DNA of 64,000 bases. Source: Shewanella sp. MBTL60-112-B2 (GTDB taxonomy: Bacteria; Pseudomonadota; Gammaproteobacteria; Enterobacterales; Shewanellaceae). The notes beneath the pieces were generated by a model that worked only from the letters and a program-made list of their open reading frames with translations, was not told the DNA's origin and did not search any database. The stretch is from contig NZ_BPFA01000012.1 in assembly GCF_019655055.1 (NCBI RefSeq), forward strand, positions 1-64,000, given 5' to 3'. Position numbers and translations under genes: made by a program. This document shows positions 55,941 to 64,000 of this stretch, piece by piece; within the stretch, counting starts at the first letter, position 1; each line of letters starts with the position of its first letter.

Positions 55941-57131
55941 CTAACTGACTACTTCAATAAAATATCGGGCTATTCCTTCTCTAAAGGTTCTTCCGCCACT
56001 AGTTGCATTCTTATAGTGATAGCCCCTGATATCAATCATCATAGCGCTACAATACTGCCAGTGTTTTGCATCCCGAGAATAATCTAGTTGTCCTAATAAG
56101 CTGCCAGCCCTTTTCAGATTATCTAGTGAATATTGATTATCGATTAGGTCATGAATAACCAAGCCAAGTGCTTGCCAGATTTGTGTCGAGTAGTGAAAAC
56201 CGTCACGGTTGTATTTCAGTTGTTTTTGGCAAGACTCTAGCCACGCAGAGAAAAAAATAATGATGGCGGGTTTAATTCTTTCTAGTCGAGGTCTATCTAT
56301 GGTGCTGCCATCGGATAGCTGATTGATGGTTTTAGTAGACATTCTAAGCCTACTTCCACCAATAGCGGCTAGAATCATATGCAACATAGTTGATTCAGTT
56401 GTAATGAACGGATCACTTTTTGTAACTCTTGTGGCTTTTGAAGACATTCCCCCAAATTTATCCAGCCTAAGTTCTTTCTCTAGTTGATAAATTAATTCCT
56501 TAATGGGTGAGTCACTAGTTATTCTTGCGAGGTTAACGGAGTGTAGCTGAACTTCTCTTTGATTAAATATTTTACACAACCGTAAAATATCACTTTGTTC
56601 TAAGTTATTTTTTTCATCAAAAATAATTGTAAGATGTAGATAATGACCGGCAAGCATCTGTCTTACGCGGGGATCAACTCCCTTTTGCTTTTGATTTACA
56701 ACGAAATTAGGAAATTTCAATTCATAACCTAAGAGGTTCATGATTGCACAATAGGTCAAAATCCCATCAACCAGAAATGCTCTCTGAGGCTTGTATCTTA
56801 TTAAATCTAATGGGGCCTTTCTCTTAGAAAACAAACTCTCATCACTTACAGCAATAGTAAGCGATAAAGGAGTACTGAACTGTTCCGAACACAACCCATG
56901 AACAATTTCTTCTTCTAACCTTTTGATTCTATTTTGGTTAGTTGAATTAAGTAATTCTGAAAAAATAAGCTCGAGGTCTTCTGGTAGGCTTTCAAATGGA
57001 GAAAAGTAATTTTGAACCTCAGTAGAAGGGATTAAACACAGAATAGATTTACCATTTCCGTACTTCTGGTCTGCCGATAACCCCAATACTTCAATCTCTG
57101 AACTAAGCAATTGTTTTTCCAGAATTAACAT
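55941..57131 (-). CDS. DGQHR/DndB-like hypothetical protein
   Basis: A 396-residue protein that I place, with caution, near the DGQHR/DndB group of ParB-fold proteins. The segment RAFLVDGILTYCAIMNLLGY sits where DGQHR proteins have their signature loop (here degenerate VDGILT), followed by strands LHLTIIFDE and the typical helix ILRLCKIFNQREVQLHSVNLAR. The C-terminal 150 residues are helical. DndB regulates or guides DNA phosphorothioation, but no dnd genes are here. It is divergent from a ParB-like gene, with a palindrome between them. Confidence 0.6.
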   Translation of the reverse strand: MLILEKQLLSSEIEVLGLSADQKYGNGKSILCLIPSTEVQNYFSPFESLPEDLELIFSELLNSTNQNRIKRLEEEIVHGLCSEQFSTPLSLTIAVSDESLFSKRKAPLDLIRYKPQRAFLVDGILTYCAIMNLLGYELKFPNFVVNQKQKGVDPRVRQMLAGHYLHLTIIFDEKNNLEQSDILRLCKIFNQREVQLHSVNLARITSDSPIKELIYQLEKELRLDKFGGMSSKATRVTKSDPFITTESTMLHMILAAIGGSRLRMSTKTINQLSDGSTIDRPRLERIKPAIIIFFSAWLESCQKQLKYNRDGFHYSTQIWQALGLVIHDLIDNQYSLDNLKRAGSLLGQLDYSRDAKHWQYCSAMMIDIRGYHYKNATSGGRTFREGIARYFIEVVS

Positions 57132-57172
57132 TTAGATTTTATAGAGATTATAAATAAATTATATATCTTTTC

Positions 57173-57197
57173 TTGATCGGGGCTACGCCCCGATCAA
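57173..57197. promoter_or_regulatory. 25-bp perfect palindrome between divergent genes
   Basis: TTGATCGGGGC and GCCCCGATCAA flank TAC, an 11-bp perfect stem. It lies between the starts of two divergent genes, where a terminator would make no sense, so an operator or a ParB-fold binding site is more plausible. Confidence 0.65.
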
Positions 57198-57238
57198 TAC
57201 TACTGTATAAGTTTTTTAATTGGTGTTCGAGGTGTAAG

Positions 57239-58429
57239 ATGGAAAAAGACAAAGTAAATTCGTTTGAGGAAGATCTTGTATGTGGTTTAGTAAAAAAGTA
57301 CCAACCAGTATCAAGAGCATATCTCGGGAGTTCCAAAGAACTAAAAGATGGGTCTCAAGAGTTTCTTTCACGAGATGACATGAATGGGATTTTTAAAGAA
57401 AAATCAGGGCAATATCCATGCCTAAAGAGAATTAAAACATCAATCAGATATGACGTTGTGTACATAACCCCCTCTGTAGCAAGGGATATTTTGCGTTTTT
57501 CAAGTCGAGGTGTCATTAATCCACACAATAAAAATAGACGTATAAGCAAGGCTGAAGTTAAACGATATACCGCTGCGATGAATGATGAAAAGTGGTGTTT
57601 AACTGGTGAACCAATTGTATTTAGTGATGATGGTGAACTGCTAAATGGCCATACTCGATTAGAGTCAGCCGCAAACTCATCTAAGGGGTTTATCACAGTT
57701 ATTATTTATGGTGTAACAGATGACTTATCATTCGCACATATAGATGTTGGTAAAATTCGATCACGAGCCCAGGTTTTAGAAATGGCGGGAGTGACTGTAG
57801 ATGCCAGTATTCTATCCAAAGTGGCAATGCTGGCGAAATCTTTTGAACAGACGAAAAACCCTTATGCTTTTCGTGGTACGCAAGGGACGTCATTCCAGCA
57901 AGCAGAAATTCTAGAGTACGTAGAAGCAAAGGAAGAGCTTGCCTTATCTGTCAATTTTGTCGCTGAATTAGCAAAGAGGCATAAGCGTGAGATTCAAGCT
58001 GCAATTCATATTTATGCATTCGCTCATTATCTGATTAAAGCGGAAGTGCAGAAATATGAAGGCGTTATAGTCATTACACCGGAGGATTATCTATTACGAT
58101 TGATATCAGGAATAGGTATACAGAGTGAGGAGGATATCGAATATCAAGTCCGAAACTTCTTACAGACACAGGTTGGTGAATCAAGTTCTTATGCACTCGT
58201 TTGCCGATTAAGTAGTATTTTCAAAGGTTGGAATCAATATCATAACATTGATATTGCAGGAAACAAAATTGCGGTACGTCGTGTTGCTAGATACAAGAAA
58301 GATGCTGATGGTAACCGTATGCCAGCTAAAAGTGCCGGTAATATTAATGAAGCATTTACTTATCCATTCGCAAAAAAAGGGCCAACACCATCGAAAATTC
58401 GTAAACAATCTAATTTACAAATCGTTTGA
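57239..58429 (+). CDS. ParB-like nuclease/DNA-binding-fold protein
   Basis: A 396-residue protein with an N-terminal ParB/DGQHR-like domain (about residues 60-165). The pattern NRRISKAEVKRYTAAMNDEKW, then GEPIVFSDDGELLNGHTRLESA and VIIYGVTDD, is shared with phage and plasmid ParB-type proteins (NGHTR in place of GERR). The rest is helical and has no recognised domain. The start is ATG 57239 with GAGGTG upstream; an in-frame codon at 57173 lies in the palindrome. It converges on the recombinase module. Confidence 0.75.
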   Translation: MEKDKVNSFEEDLVCGLVKKYQPVSRAYLGSSKELKDGSQEFLSRDDMNGIFKEKSGQYPCLKRIKTSIRYDVVYITPSVARDILRFSSRGVINPHNKNRRISKAEVKRYTAAMNDEKWCLTGEPIVFSDDGELLNGHTRLESAANSSKGFITVIIYGVTDDLSFAHIDVGKIRSRAQVLEMAGVTVDASILSKVAMLAKSFEQTKNPYAFRGTQGTSFQQAEILEYVEAKEELALSVNFVAELAKRHKREIQAAIHIYAFAHYLIKAEVQKYEGVIVITPEDYLLRLISGIGIQSEEDIEYQVRNFLQTQVGESSSYALVCRLSSIFKGWNQYHNIDIAGNKIAVRRVARYKKDADGNRMPAKSAGNINEAFTYPFAKKGPTPSKIRKQSNLQIV

Positions 58430-58541
58430 AGGTTGTAAGCTCTAATTTTCTAAGTTCTCCTAGTAATGCTTTTCAAATTTCATTGGAGAAAGTTCACCTA
58501 AATAACTCTACGTCGAGAGTCCGCTTGATGTTTTTTCCTCA

Positions 58542-58985
58542 TCAATCTTCCTTTAATTCGCGGATTAGGTATGGAGATAAACAGCGTTCAACATTTGCAA
58601 CTGTACCGCTATTTTTTAAAGATGTTACTATAGATAACAGCACTTTAGTGTTCATTGCTAATTGCTCTTGCGCTTGCTTAACTTGCTCGGTTAATTGTGC
58701 ATTTTTTGAAATTATGGTTGCTTTACTTTGCGTTGAGCCTTTGCGTAGGCTCGATGCATAAGCACCACCAACATCATCAAATTGCTTATTTCTATACACC
58801 TCAATCAGTTCTTTTCTGGTTGAGGTGGATAGGGTGCTCAGCTTACCTTGGACAATGCCTTTATTTACAAGCCTTCTATGGACATCAGTTGGTGTTATTG
58901 GACTACGGTCATAGCCCTCGGCAACCATTGTAATCAATTCTCTTTCGATCTCAGTGTCTAGAGCTTTACCACGGAGCACCGCCAT
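58542..58985 (-). CDS. small HTH/coiled-coil partner of the recombinases (GmtX- or TnpC-like)
   Basis: A 147-residue protein with an N-terminal helix-turn-helix-like part (ITPTDVHRRLVNKGIVQGK, about 33-51; then STRKELIEVYRN) and a C-terminal coiled coil (SKNAQLTEQVKQAQEQLAMN, about 95-130). It is the last gene of the recombinase operon, about 100 bases after the 808-residue gene. Position, size and layout match GmtX of gamma-mobile-trio elements or TnpC of Tn554; I recall these from memory and did not compare sequences. GAGGAAC precedes the ATG. Confidence 0.75.
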   Translation of the reverse strand: MAVLRGKALDTEIERELITMVAEGYDRSPITPTDVHRRLVNKGIVQGKLSTLSTSTRKELIEVYRNKQFDDVGGAYASSLRKGSTQSKATIISKNAQLTEQVKQAQEQLAMNTKVLLSIVTSLKNSGTVANVERCLSPYLIRELKED

Positions 58986-59086
58986 AAAAGTTCCTCATTT
59001 TTAATTTCCAGTAAATTGTGTTGGAAATACTACGTTTCCCTAACACAATTTATAAGATTACTTCTGCTGTTTAGTCGTTAGTTTAG

Positions 59087-61513
59087 TTACTCACTAGGCT
59101 TTGACAGCTTTTCTAACACAGCTCTTTTTTCATTAGTTCGATGCTCAACTGCAAATAACGTCGCTAACCGAATTGGTTTCTTTTTGGCATCATATTCCAG
59201 TAGATTAACTGGTATTTTTTTAGCTTCAAAGGACTGACTTTGTTCACTCAGCATTTTAACATTCTCTTTCCGAGCGTTTAAAACCTCTAGGAGTTCGTCC
59301 GCCTCGTCGCGTGCTATGATTTCTAAATAGTTGATCCTCTCGATTTCGGATTCAATACTCTTTAATAAAGACGCTACCTTGTCAGCCTCATCGGCACGTC
59401 CTGTTAGAGTATGGTACGGGCAGGCGGTACCATCTTGACACATAATATTAAAGGGACACTCGATTACAGAAATGTTGCGCATACAGCTACCGAAGGCCAA
59501 TGGGGATAGGTCTGAGTGTGCTCGAATAATATCCCTCTTCTCATTATCGTCTTGAAATGCAGCAAGTTCATCCGAAAACTCTTCAAAGATATTCAGATCA
59601 ATATCATCAAGCATATCAGTGATGAACGAAGTTCTGTCGCGCTCTGTTGTAAATGTATGTAGGTTTTGCGCTAGCGAGTTCTCAAGTTTAAGGTCAGGAT
59701 TTAAGGCAATGATACCAGTGTTTTTTACCTGATCAACGCCAGTTGGACTCAATGAGATAGCAGTACAGGAATTGTCCTGATGGTAAGAAACTATGTCCGT
59801 AGTTAATGCTAGTTCTTGAATCGCAAGATGCTGATATCTTTCGTTTTGTTTGATGTCAGCACGACCCATGACCATAGCCTGTAGATGTTCAGAGACATCT
59901 GCTATTGCTAAGAAGGTGTTTTTATTATGGCGGGGCATATGGGTATTAATCTTGGTGAATTCGCCATTTTTTGTTCTTAGATTATAACGAGTAAAAATAG
60001 ATGTGTTGCGCTTAATACCCATCCCCAAATATGCAGATAAATGCCGATACCAGACTGGTGTTGCTAATGGCTTAATCATGCCTGAGTAACTTAATGCAGT
60101 TGAACCTACTGGCGTTATGAATAAAAGCTTTTCATATTCGACATCGTAGGAGTAGCCATTTGAAGAGTCCCGTACACGGTAAATCATGTCTGCGGAAAGC
60201 TCTTTAGATTTAGTTATGGTCTGCTTTAAAAAATCATCAATTTGTTTAAGCGTATAAAATTGATCTTCGCGTTTTCTGCGATTTTCAACGATTCGATGAG
60301 GTAAAAAGCCAGCTTTTCTTAGTTTTTCTTTAGCAAAACGCTTTAAATCATTAAAATACCTAATACTATCCGAGGTGGACTCATAAATGTGTGCAACTAC
60401 ATCTGCTAACTCAATTTCTGCTTCATTTAGATTAACAACGTTTGATTCTTTAGGGACTAGCTCTTGAGGGAGTAGTGTTTTAAAGTTATTACCACGACAA
60501 TTAACAACCTGATTTCTTAGTGTTTTTGTTAGCTTTATCGTATCCTTGAAAATGAATTCAACCAAATCTATTGCAAGGGGCTCAACCCAGTGAGTACGCA
60601 TTCCAGCACCTTTTTTCCCCTGATAAACGATACCTAGATAATAGGTATGCAAGCCACGTTTTTTGAGTAACTTACGAACTTGTTCATCTTCAACTTCTAG
60701 TCTTTTCAATGCATTAATGGTTATGCCAGATAATTCTTCAAATCGCCAAGCTGTAACAAATAATAACAATGTCATATTCAACATTATTTTTTCGCTATCC
60801 TTTTGGACAAGATTTCGAAGACTTACAACATTAAGAAAATCCTGGATCTCAACTAGCTTTTCATTTTCCTCATTCCCTAGCCCCTCAGCAAATTCAGTCT
60901 CTCTAACCTTCTTGGTACTTGCTCGTTGAGGACGTTTAACCGTAACCATGAACTCAGGTTCGCCATAGGTAATTTGTTTTTTGCGAAGGACTTCCGCAAT
61001 ACCGTTTAAATAGGTTTGATCGTCAGCTAATGTACTTTGTTTGCGAAACGTAGCCAGCAATTCTGCAGTATCACTAAGTGTTTCTGACGATATATTGCAA
61101 GGCGATGGTTCGATTCCTGACATTAACAAACGCACATAAATGCGCTTTAAAAGTAGGGAAGGGGCAACCAGACTTGCTGCGCTAGGGTACTTGCCAGATT
61201 GTCTAAGCTTATAAACTAAAAATGCCTGAGTGAAATCAGAAAACAGCGGATCAATTTGAATGGTTTTACCATCCTCGATAACGATATGTTCGTAGCTTTC
61301 ATCCTCTCGGAACAAAGCTTTCGAGCGAGTAGCGAGGATTTCCTTAAAATTAACACCTGCGTTTGTAGGGCCAATAAGAAACCCCTTATTTGACCTATTA
61401 TATATCCATGCCTCCCCCCATTTTAGGTTGTTTTCATTCGGGGCTAGTACTGTTTCAAAATAACTTTTTTGTTCCGAAATAAATAATGTCAAATTTTCTT
61501 GAATTTCCTTCAT
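59087..61513 (-). CDS. large tyrosine-recombinase-like integrase (GmtZ- or TnpB-like)
   Basis: An 808-residue protein with a C-terminal half resembling tyrosine recombinases: VTAWRFEELSGI (first catalytic Arg), THMPRHNKNTFLAIA (H-x-x-R-H) and NERYQHLAI with the probable nucleophile Tyr. After it comes a Cys-rich segment (CMRNISVIECPF, CQDGTACPYH), possibly zinc-binding, then a coiled coil (about 700-770). The N-terminal 200 residues are unknown. It starts with a very strong AAGGAGG site and overlaps the preceding recombinase gene by four bases. Confidence 0.85.
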   Translation of the reverse strand: MKEIQENLTLFISEQKSYFETVLAPNENNLKWGEAWIYNRSNKGFLIGPTNAGVNFKEILATRSKALFREDESYEHIVIEDGKTIQIDPLFSDFTQAFLVYKLRQSGKYPSAASLVAPSLLLKRIYVRLLMSGIEPSPCNISSETLSDTAELLATFRKQSTLADDQTYLNGIAEVLRKKQITYGEPEFMVTVKRPQRASTKKVRETEFAEGLGNEENEKLVEIQDFLNVVSLRNLVQKDSEKIMLNMTLLLFVTAWRFEELSGITINALKRLEVEDEQVRKLLKKRGLHTYYLGIVYQGKKGAGMRTHWVEPLAIDLVEFIFKDTIKLTKTLRNQVVNCRGNNFKTLLPQELVPKESNVVNLNEAEIELADVVAHIYESTSDSIRYFNDLKRFAKEKLRKAGFLPHRIVENRRKREDQFYTLKQIDDFLKQTITKSKELSADMIYRVRDSSNGYSYDVEYEKLLFITPVGSTALSYSGMIKPLATPVWYRHLSAYLGMGIKRNTSIFTRYNLRTKNGEFTKINTHMPRHNKNTFLAIADVSEHLQAMVMGRADIKQNERYQHLAIQELALTTDIVSYHQDNSCTAISLSPTGVDQVKNTGIIALNPDLKLENSLAQNLHTFTTERDRTSFITDMLDDIDLNIFEEFSDELAAFQDDNEKRDIIRAHSDLSPLAFGSCMRNISVIECPFNIMCQDGTACPYHTLTGRADEADKVASLLKSIESEIERINYLEIIARDEADELLEVLNARKENVKMLSEQSQSFEAKKIPVNLLEYDAKKKPIRLATLFAVEHRTNEKRAVLEKLSKPSE

Positions 61514-63057
61514 GACAAACCTCCTTGAAGGCGATTTATAACCAACTTAACCTCGTGTCTGGCGTCCGTCGCGGTGCGGATCATAGGACTATTTTCGTAG
61601 CCAGATTTGTTTGTCACATCTATTAACTCAAAAAGTTCTTCGCTAAAAATTCTATAAACTTCTTCATGTGGTTCTAGATTTTTGAATGGGCGAAAATAGA
61701 AACATCCATAACAGCTCCTAACCTTGCATAAATGGCATTTAGCTTGCTTGCGAGTACAACCACCAATGTTTATAAATAGCTTGCCCTTCAACATTCCAGA
61801 AACGGTATGTCCAACCCACGTATCCTTATCGACTGCATACCCTGTAGTCATTAGACCTACCATATTCATCCAGACAGGATTGGAGCCTAAAGCTTTGTGT
61901 TGAACCATGGCTAACTCAGGTGTCGCCATGATGTAATATGTCGCAGCAACCGTCGAAGAATGCCCCAAAATATATGCTATTTCTTCGGCGCTTGAACCAC
62001 TCATCGCCATTGTGTGCCCAACATTATGTCTAAAATCCGTGAGCACATAACGTTCTGGGATTAGATCCTTAATAGCAATTGCCATTTTGGTTTCGTCTGA
62101 CTGGAGAAAGAGCAAGCCTCTGTTTAAACAAGCATTTAAATCTGAACCAAGACGTATTTTGTCTGTAGTGAATAATTGGCTCTCTTTAGTTAGGTTAAAT
62201 CTGTTCATGTATTCCTCAATCATGAATCCAATGGAATCAGGAATAGCAGTTTTAGCGCCATCGACATTAACTCGACGCTGCTTGGCAAGTGGAACTGTGA
62301 TGCTGTAACGGATCAAATTCGTTCGAGGGTTTTGAGCCTCACGCCTCAAAGAGGAACCTCGGAGTTTATCAAATTGAATTGAGCGCATACCTGTAGCATA
62401 CGACAGTCCTAGGATTGTAAGGTCGGTAAGTTTAGCATCGGTAAGGGCGGCTAATCCTTCCTCTGTAGAGTGCTCGACCAACCCCTTGCCAATCAGTCGC
62501 TTTAGATGTGACGGGAAAGAGTTCTCAATGTCCTGATAGATAAGAAAAGAGTTCTTAACCGATGGAATAGTGACTTCTTCGAGCTTTTCATAATCAAGTG
62601 TTCCAAATTGTGGCATCCCCATCCGAAATAGATGTCTGCATGTGCGTTTTAATTCATAATATTTTCTTATTACAAACGTTTTATCCGATCTAGCAAGATT
62701 TTCTAATTCGTTAAAATAAGCCTCACTCCTTAAATTACAACCACAAATGAAAGACTTAATATAACTGAACTTACTTTGTTCTACCGGAGCAGACCTCATA
62801 TTAAAATCGACAACACATACATATTTCAATAAATGCGTTAGACTTTGATTTTGACAAACCATGTTCAATTTGACTTGATTGCCACCATATTTGAACTCCC
62901 ACACATCTAAAGAGGGGTTAATTGACTGAGTGTCGAATTCTGAATTAGTTGGCAAAACCAATCGATTAGGTAACTCTAACCCGCTAATAAATCGGATTTG
63001 TTCAACACTTAGGAAGACAGCTGAAGTACTCCTGAGTTTTTTTCTTAAATTACTCAA
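61510..63057 (-). CDS. tyrosine recombinase (GmtY-like)
   Basis: A 515-residue recombinase. The catalytic domain shows SYATGMRSIQF (Arg I), TDFRHNVGHTMAMSG (with Thr in place of the usual first His of HxxR), YILGHSS (the H/W position) and TYYIMATPE (Tyr nucleophile). The C-terminal part has a cysteine cluster (CTRKQAKCHLCKVRSCYGC), which may bind zinc. The start is a TTG overlapping the stop of the upstream recombinase gene, with GAGGA upstream. It is the second gene of the module. Confidence 0.87.
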   Translation of the reverse strand: MSNLRKKLRSTSAVFLSVEQIRFISGLELPNRLVLPTNSEFDTQSINPSLDVWEFKYGGNQVKLNMVCQNQSLTHLLKYVCVVDFNMRSAPVEQSKFSYIKSFICGCNLRSEAYFNELENLARSDKTFVIRKYYELKRTCRHLFRMGMPQFGTLDYEKLEEVTIPSVKNSFLIYQDIENSFPSHLKRLIGKGLVEHSTEEGLAALTDAKLTDLTILGLSYATGMRSIQFDKLRGSSLRREAQNPRTNLIRYSITVPLAKQRRVNVDGAKTAIPDSIGFMIEEYMNRFNLTKESQLFTTDKIRLGSDLNACLNRGLLFLQSDETKMAIAIKDLIPERYVLTDFRHNVGHTMAMSGSSAEEIAYILGHSSTVAATYYIMATPELAMVQHKALGSNPVWMNMVGLMTTGYAVDKDTWVGHTVSGMLKGKLFINIGGCTRKQAKCHLCKVRSCYGCFYFRPFKNLEPHEEVYRIFSEELFELIDVTNKSGYENSPMIRTATDARHEVKLVINRLQGGLS

Positions 63058-64000
63058 AATTCAATATCCTCATCAATTAGGTGGTCATATAACGTACTGT
63101 TAAATATATTTAGTAAGGACATATTGGCCTGATTTTGGATAAATCGCTTACCATAGTGTTGCGGCATTCTAGATTTTAACGACCAACCACCTAACACTCT
63201 TAATTGCTCGATACTGTCCTCCATGATCCCGGAAACCTTAACAGCCTTAGTGTTGATATATTTATCACTCGTTTGGCTGTAGATTGCAGCCAAGGTACTA
63301 AATGCCCATGTGTGTCGTAGCCAATGTGGTGTAACGTTTGCTGTTATTGCATCGCTATATTCGATATTGAAGTGCGATGGGAAATTTTTCTTAAATGATT
63401 CTGCAGTTCTTTCGAACTCTTTTAATATGCCGCGATAGGATAGGGGACGGTATGGTTTAACAGAAGATGTAAAAATAAAATCGTGGCCACATTGTTCATC
63501 TGTGGGTCTCGTATTTTTGTAGTAAACACCGAAAATTAAATTGTAATGTTCTCTGGTAATATCAATCTTTCTAGTACTTTGCATTGTTTTTATGGAAGGT
63601 TTCTGACTTCGAGTATCATTCTTATCTTCAAGGTTTTGCACTATCATCAAATATTTACTGCTATCTGTCATATAGGGTTTAAATGATATCTTTTGCAACA
63701 ACTGAATTTCACCAACTCGAAGACCATAACGCAGCATCAGCAGCCACATTAGGTAATTGCGTATTTGTATGGACTGGCTAACCTGGGGGTTTAGTGGATT
63801 TGGCACTTTTTTGGTGCTTGGACGAATGACCTTTGAAAAATCAACACATTGATCGGCACTTAAACTATGAAGCGTGCTTGTTTGTGAGCCGCTGTCCCTG
63901 ATGTATCTCTGGAAACTCTTGCGTGGTGTTTCTAATTTCATTTTCAATAAGTTGCGGTGTGCTAATATTTCTGTTTTAGACTGGTTGGTGTATCTAGAGT
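63054..64000 (-). CDS. tyrosine recombinase, 5' end beyond the window
   Basis: A tyrosine recombinase of at least 315 residues. Reading in frame from the right edge gives SRYTNQSKTEILAHRNLLK before MKLETPRKSF, with no stop, so the gene begins beyond base 64000. Catalytic residues: RYGLRVGEIQLL (Arg), TPHWLRHTWAF (H-x-x-R), LGGWSLKSRMPQHY (W and Tyr). It overlaps the next gene by four bases and heads the operon. Confidence 0.9.
   Translation of the reverse strand, partial: SRYTNQSKTEILAHRNLLKMKLETPRKSFQRYIRDSGSQTSTLHSLSADQCVDFSKVIRPSTKKVPNPLNPQVSQSIQIRNYLMWLLMLRYGLRVGEIQLLQKISFKPYMTDSSKYLMIVQNLEDKNDTRSQKPSIKTMQSTRKIDITREHYNLIFGVYYKNTRPTDEQCGHDFIFTSSVKPYRPLSYRGILKEFERTAESFKKNFPSHFNIEYSDAITANVTPHWLRHTWAFSTLAAIYSQTSDKYINTKAVKVSGIMEDSIEQLRVLGGWSLKSRMPQHYGKRFIQNQANMSLLNIFNSTLYDHLIDEDIEF

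Noticed and set aside
55941-58429. Plasmid-type ParAB partition locus
   Set aside because: No ParA ATPase is present, and the two ParB-like genes are divergent and poorly matched to partition ParB.

Overview
The window looks like the chromosome of a marine gammaproteobacterium, most probably Shewanella. The evidence is the 478-residue GAPDH with an N-terminal extension, the tusDCBE sulfur relay operon, the PunR/PunC pair, CmoM, RlhA and LonH, all close to Shewanella/enteric versions, and a moderate to low GC content. No rRNA and no intact insertion sequence was seen.

Left part (1-34 kb) is mostly core genome. It holds GAPDH; a Gly-Cys-Leu tRNA cluster with a second Cys-Leu copy and at least seven degenerate 3' copies of tRNA-Leu; tusDCBE and a YccA-type membrane protein; divergent punR/punC; tRNA-Ser with one degenerate 3' copy; an RND efflux pair; a SEC-C protein; Mn-dependent pyrophosphatase; LonH; RlhA; small exported proteins; a coiled-coil membrane protein; a DsbA-like protein; CmoM; codBA; an EmrAB-type efflux pair; and an SOS-controlled umuDC operon with a clear LexA box.

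Middle part (34-43 kb) holds a PepSY protein with a membrane protein and an OmpR/EnvZ-type two-component system, a VOC protein followed by a decayed VOC fragment, and a three-gene operon (Fe(II)/2-oxoglutarate dioxygenase, threonine-aldolase-like enzyme, amino acid permease). That operon has the layout expected for hydroxylation and retro-aldol cleavage of trimethyllysine or a similar amino acid.

Right part (43-64 kb) is an AT-rich accessory region. It has two adjacent genes without recognised function, one with a PD-(D/E)XK-like signature; a secreted EndA-family nuclease; a second, frameshifted umuC cut off at codon 7; and a tightly overlapping four-gene operon: MBL-fold hydrolase, trypsin-like protease, small middle protein, SMC/Rad50-like ATPase. 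This operon matches an ABC-three-component (ABC-3C) conflict system. Next come a lone GNAT gene followed by an attC-like site, a decayed endA fragment, and two divergent genes resembling DGQHR/ParB proteins that flank a 25-bp palindrome. Last is a leftward set of three tyrosine-recombinase-like genes plus a small HTH/coiled-coil gene, resembling gamma-mobile-trio (GMT) or Tn554-like modules; the first recombinase runs off the right edge.

My reading is that roughly 49.2 kb to beyond 64 kb is a recombinase-driven island carrying the ABC-3C operon as defence cargo, possibly inserted into the umuC copy whose 3' part remains at 48.06-49.21 kb. This can be tested by looking for the first umuC codons beyond the right edge.
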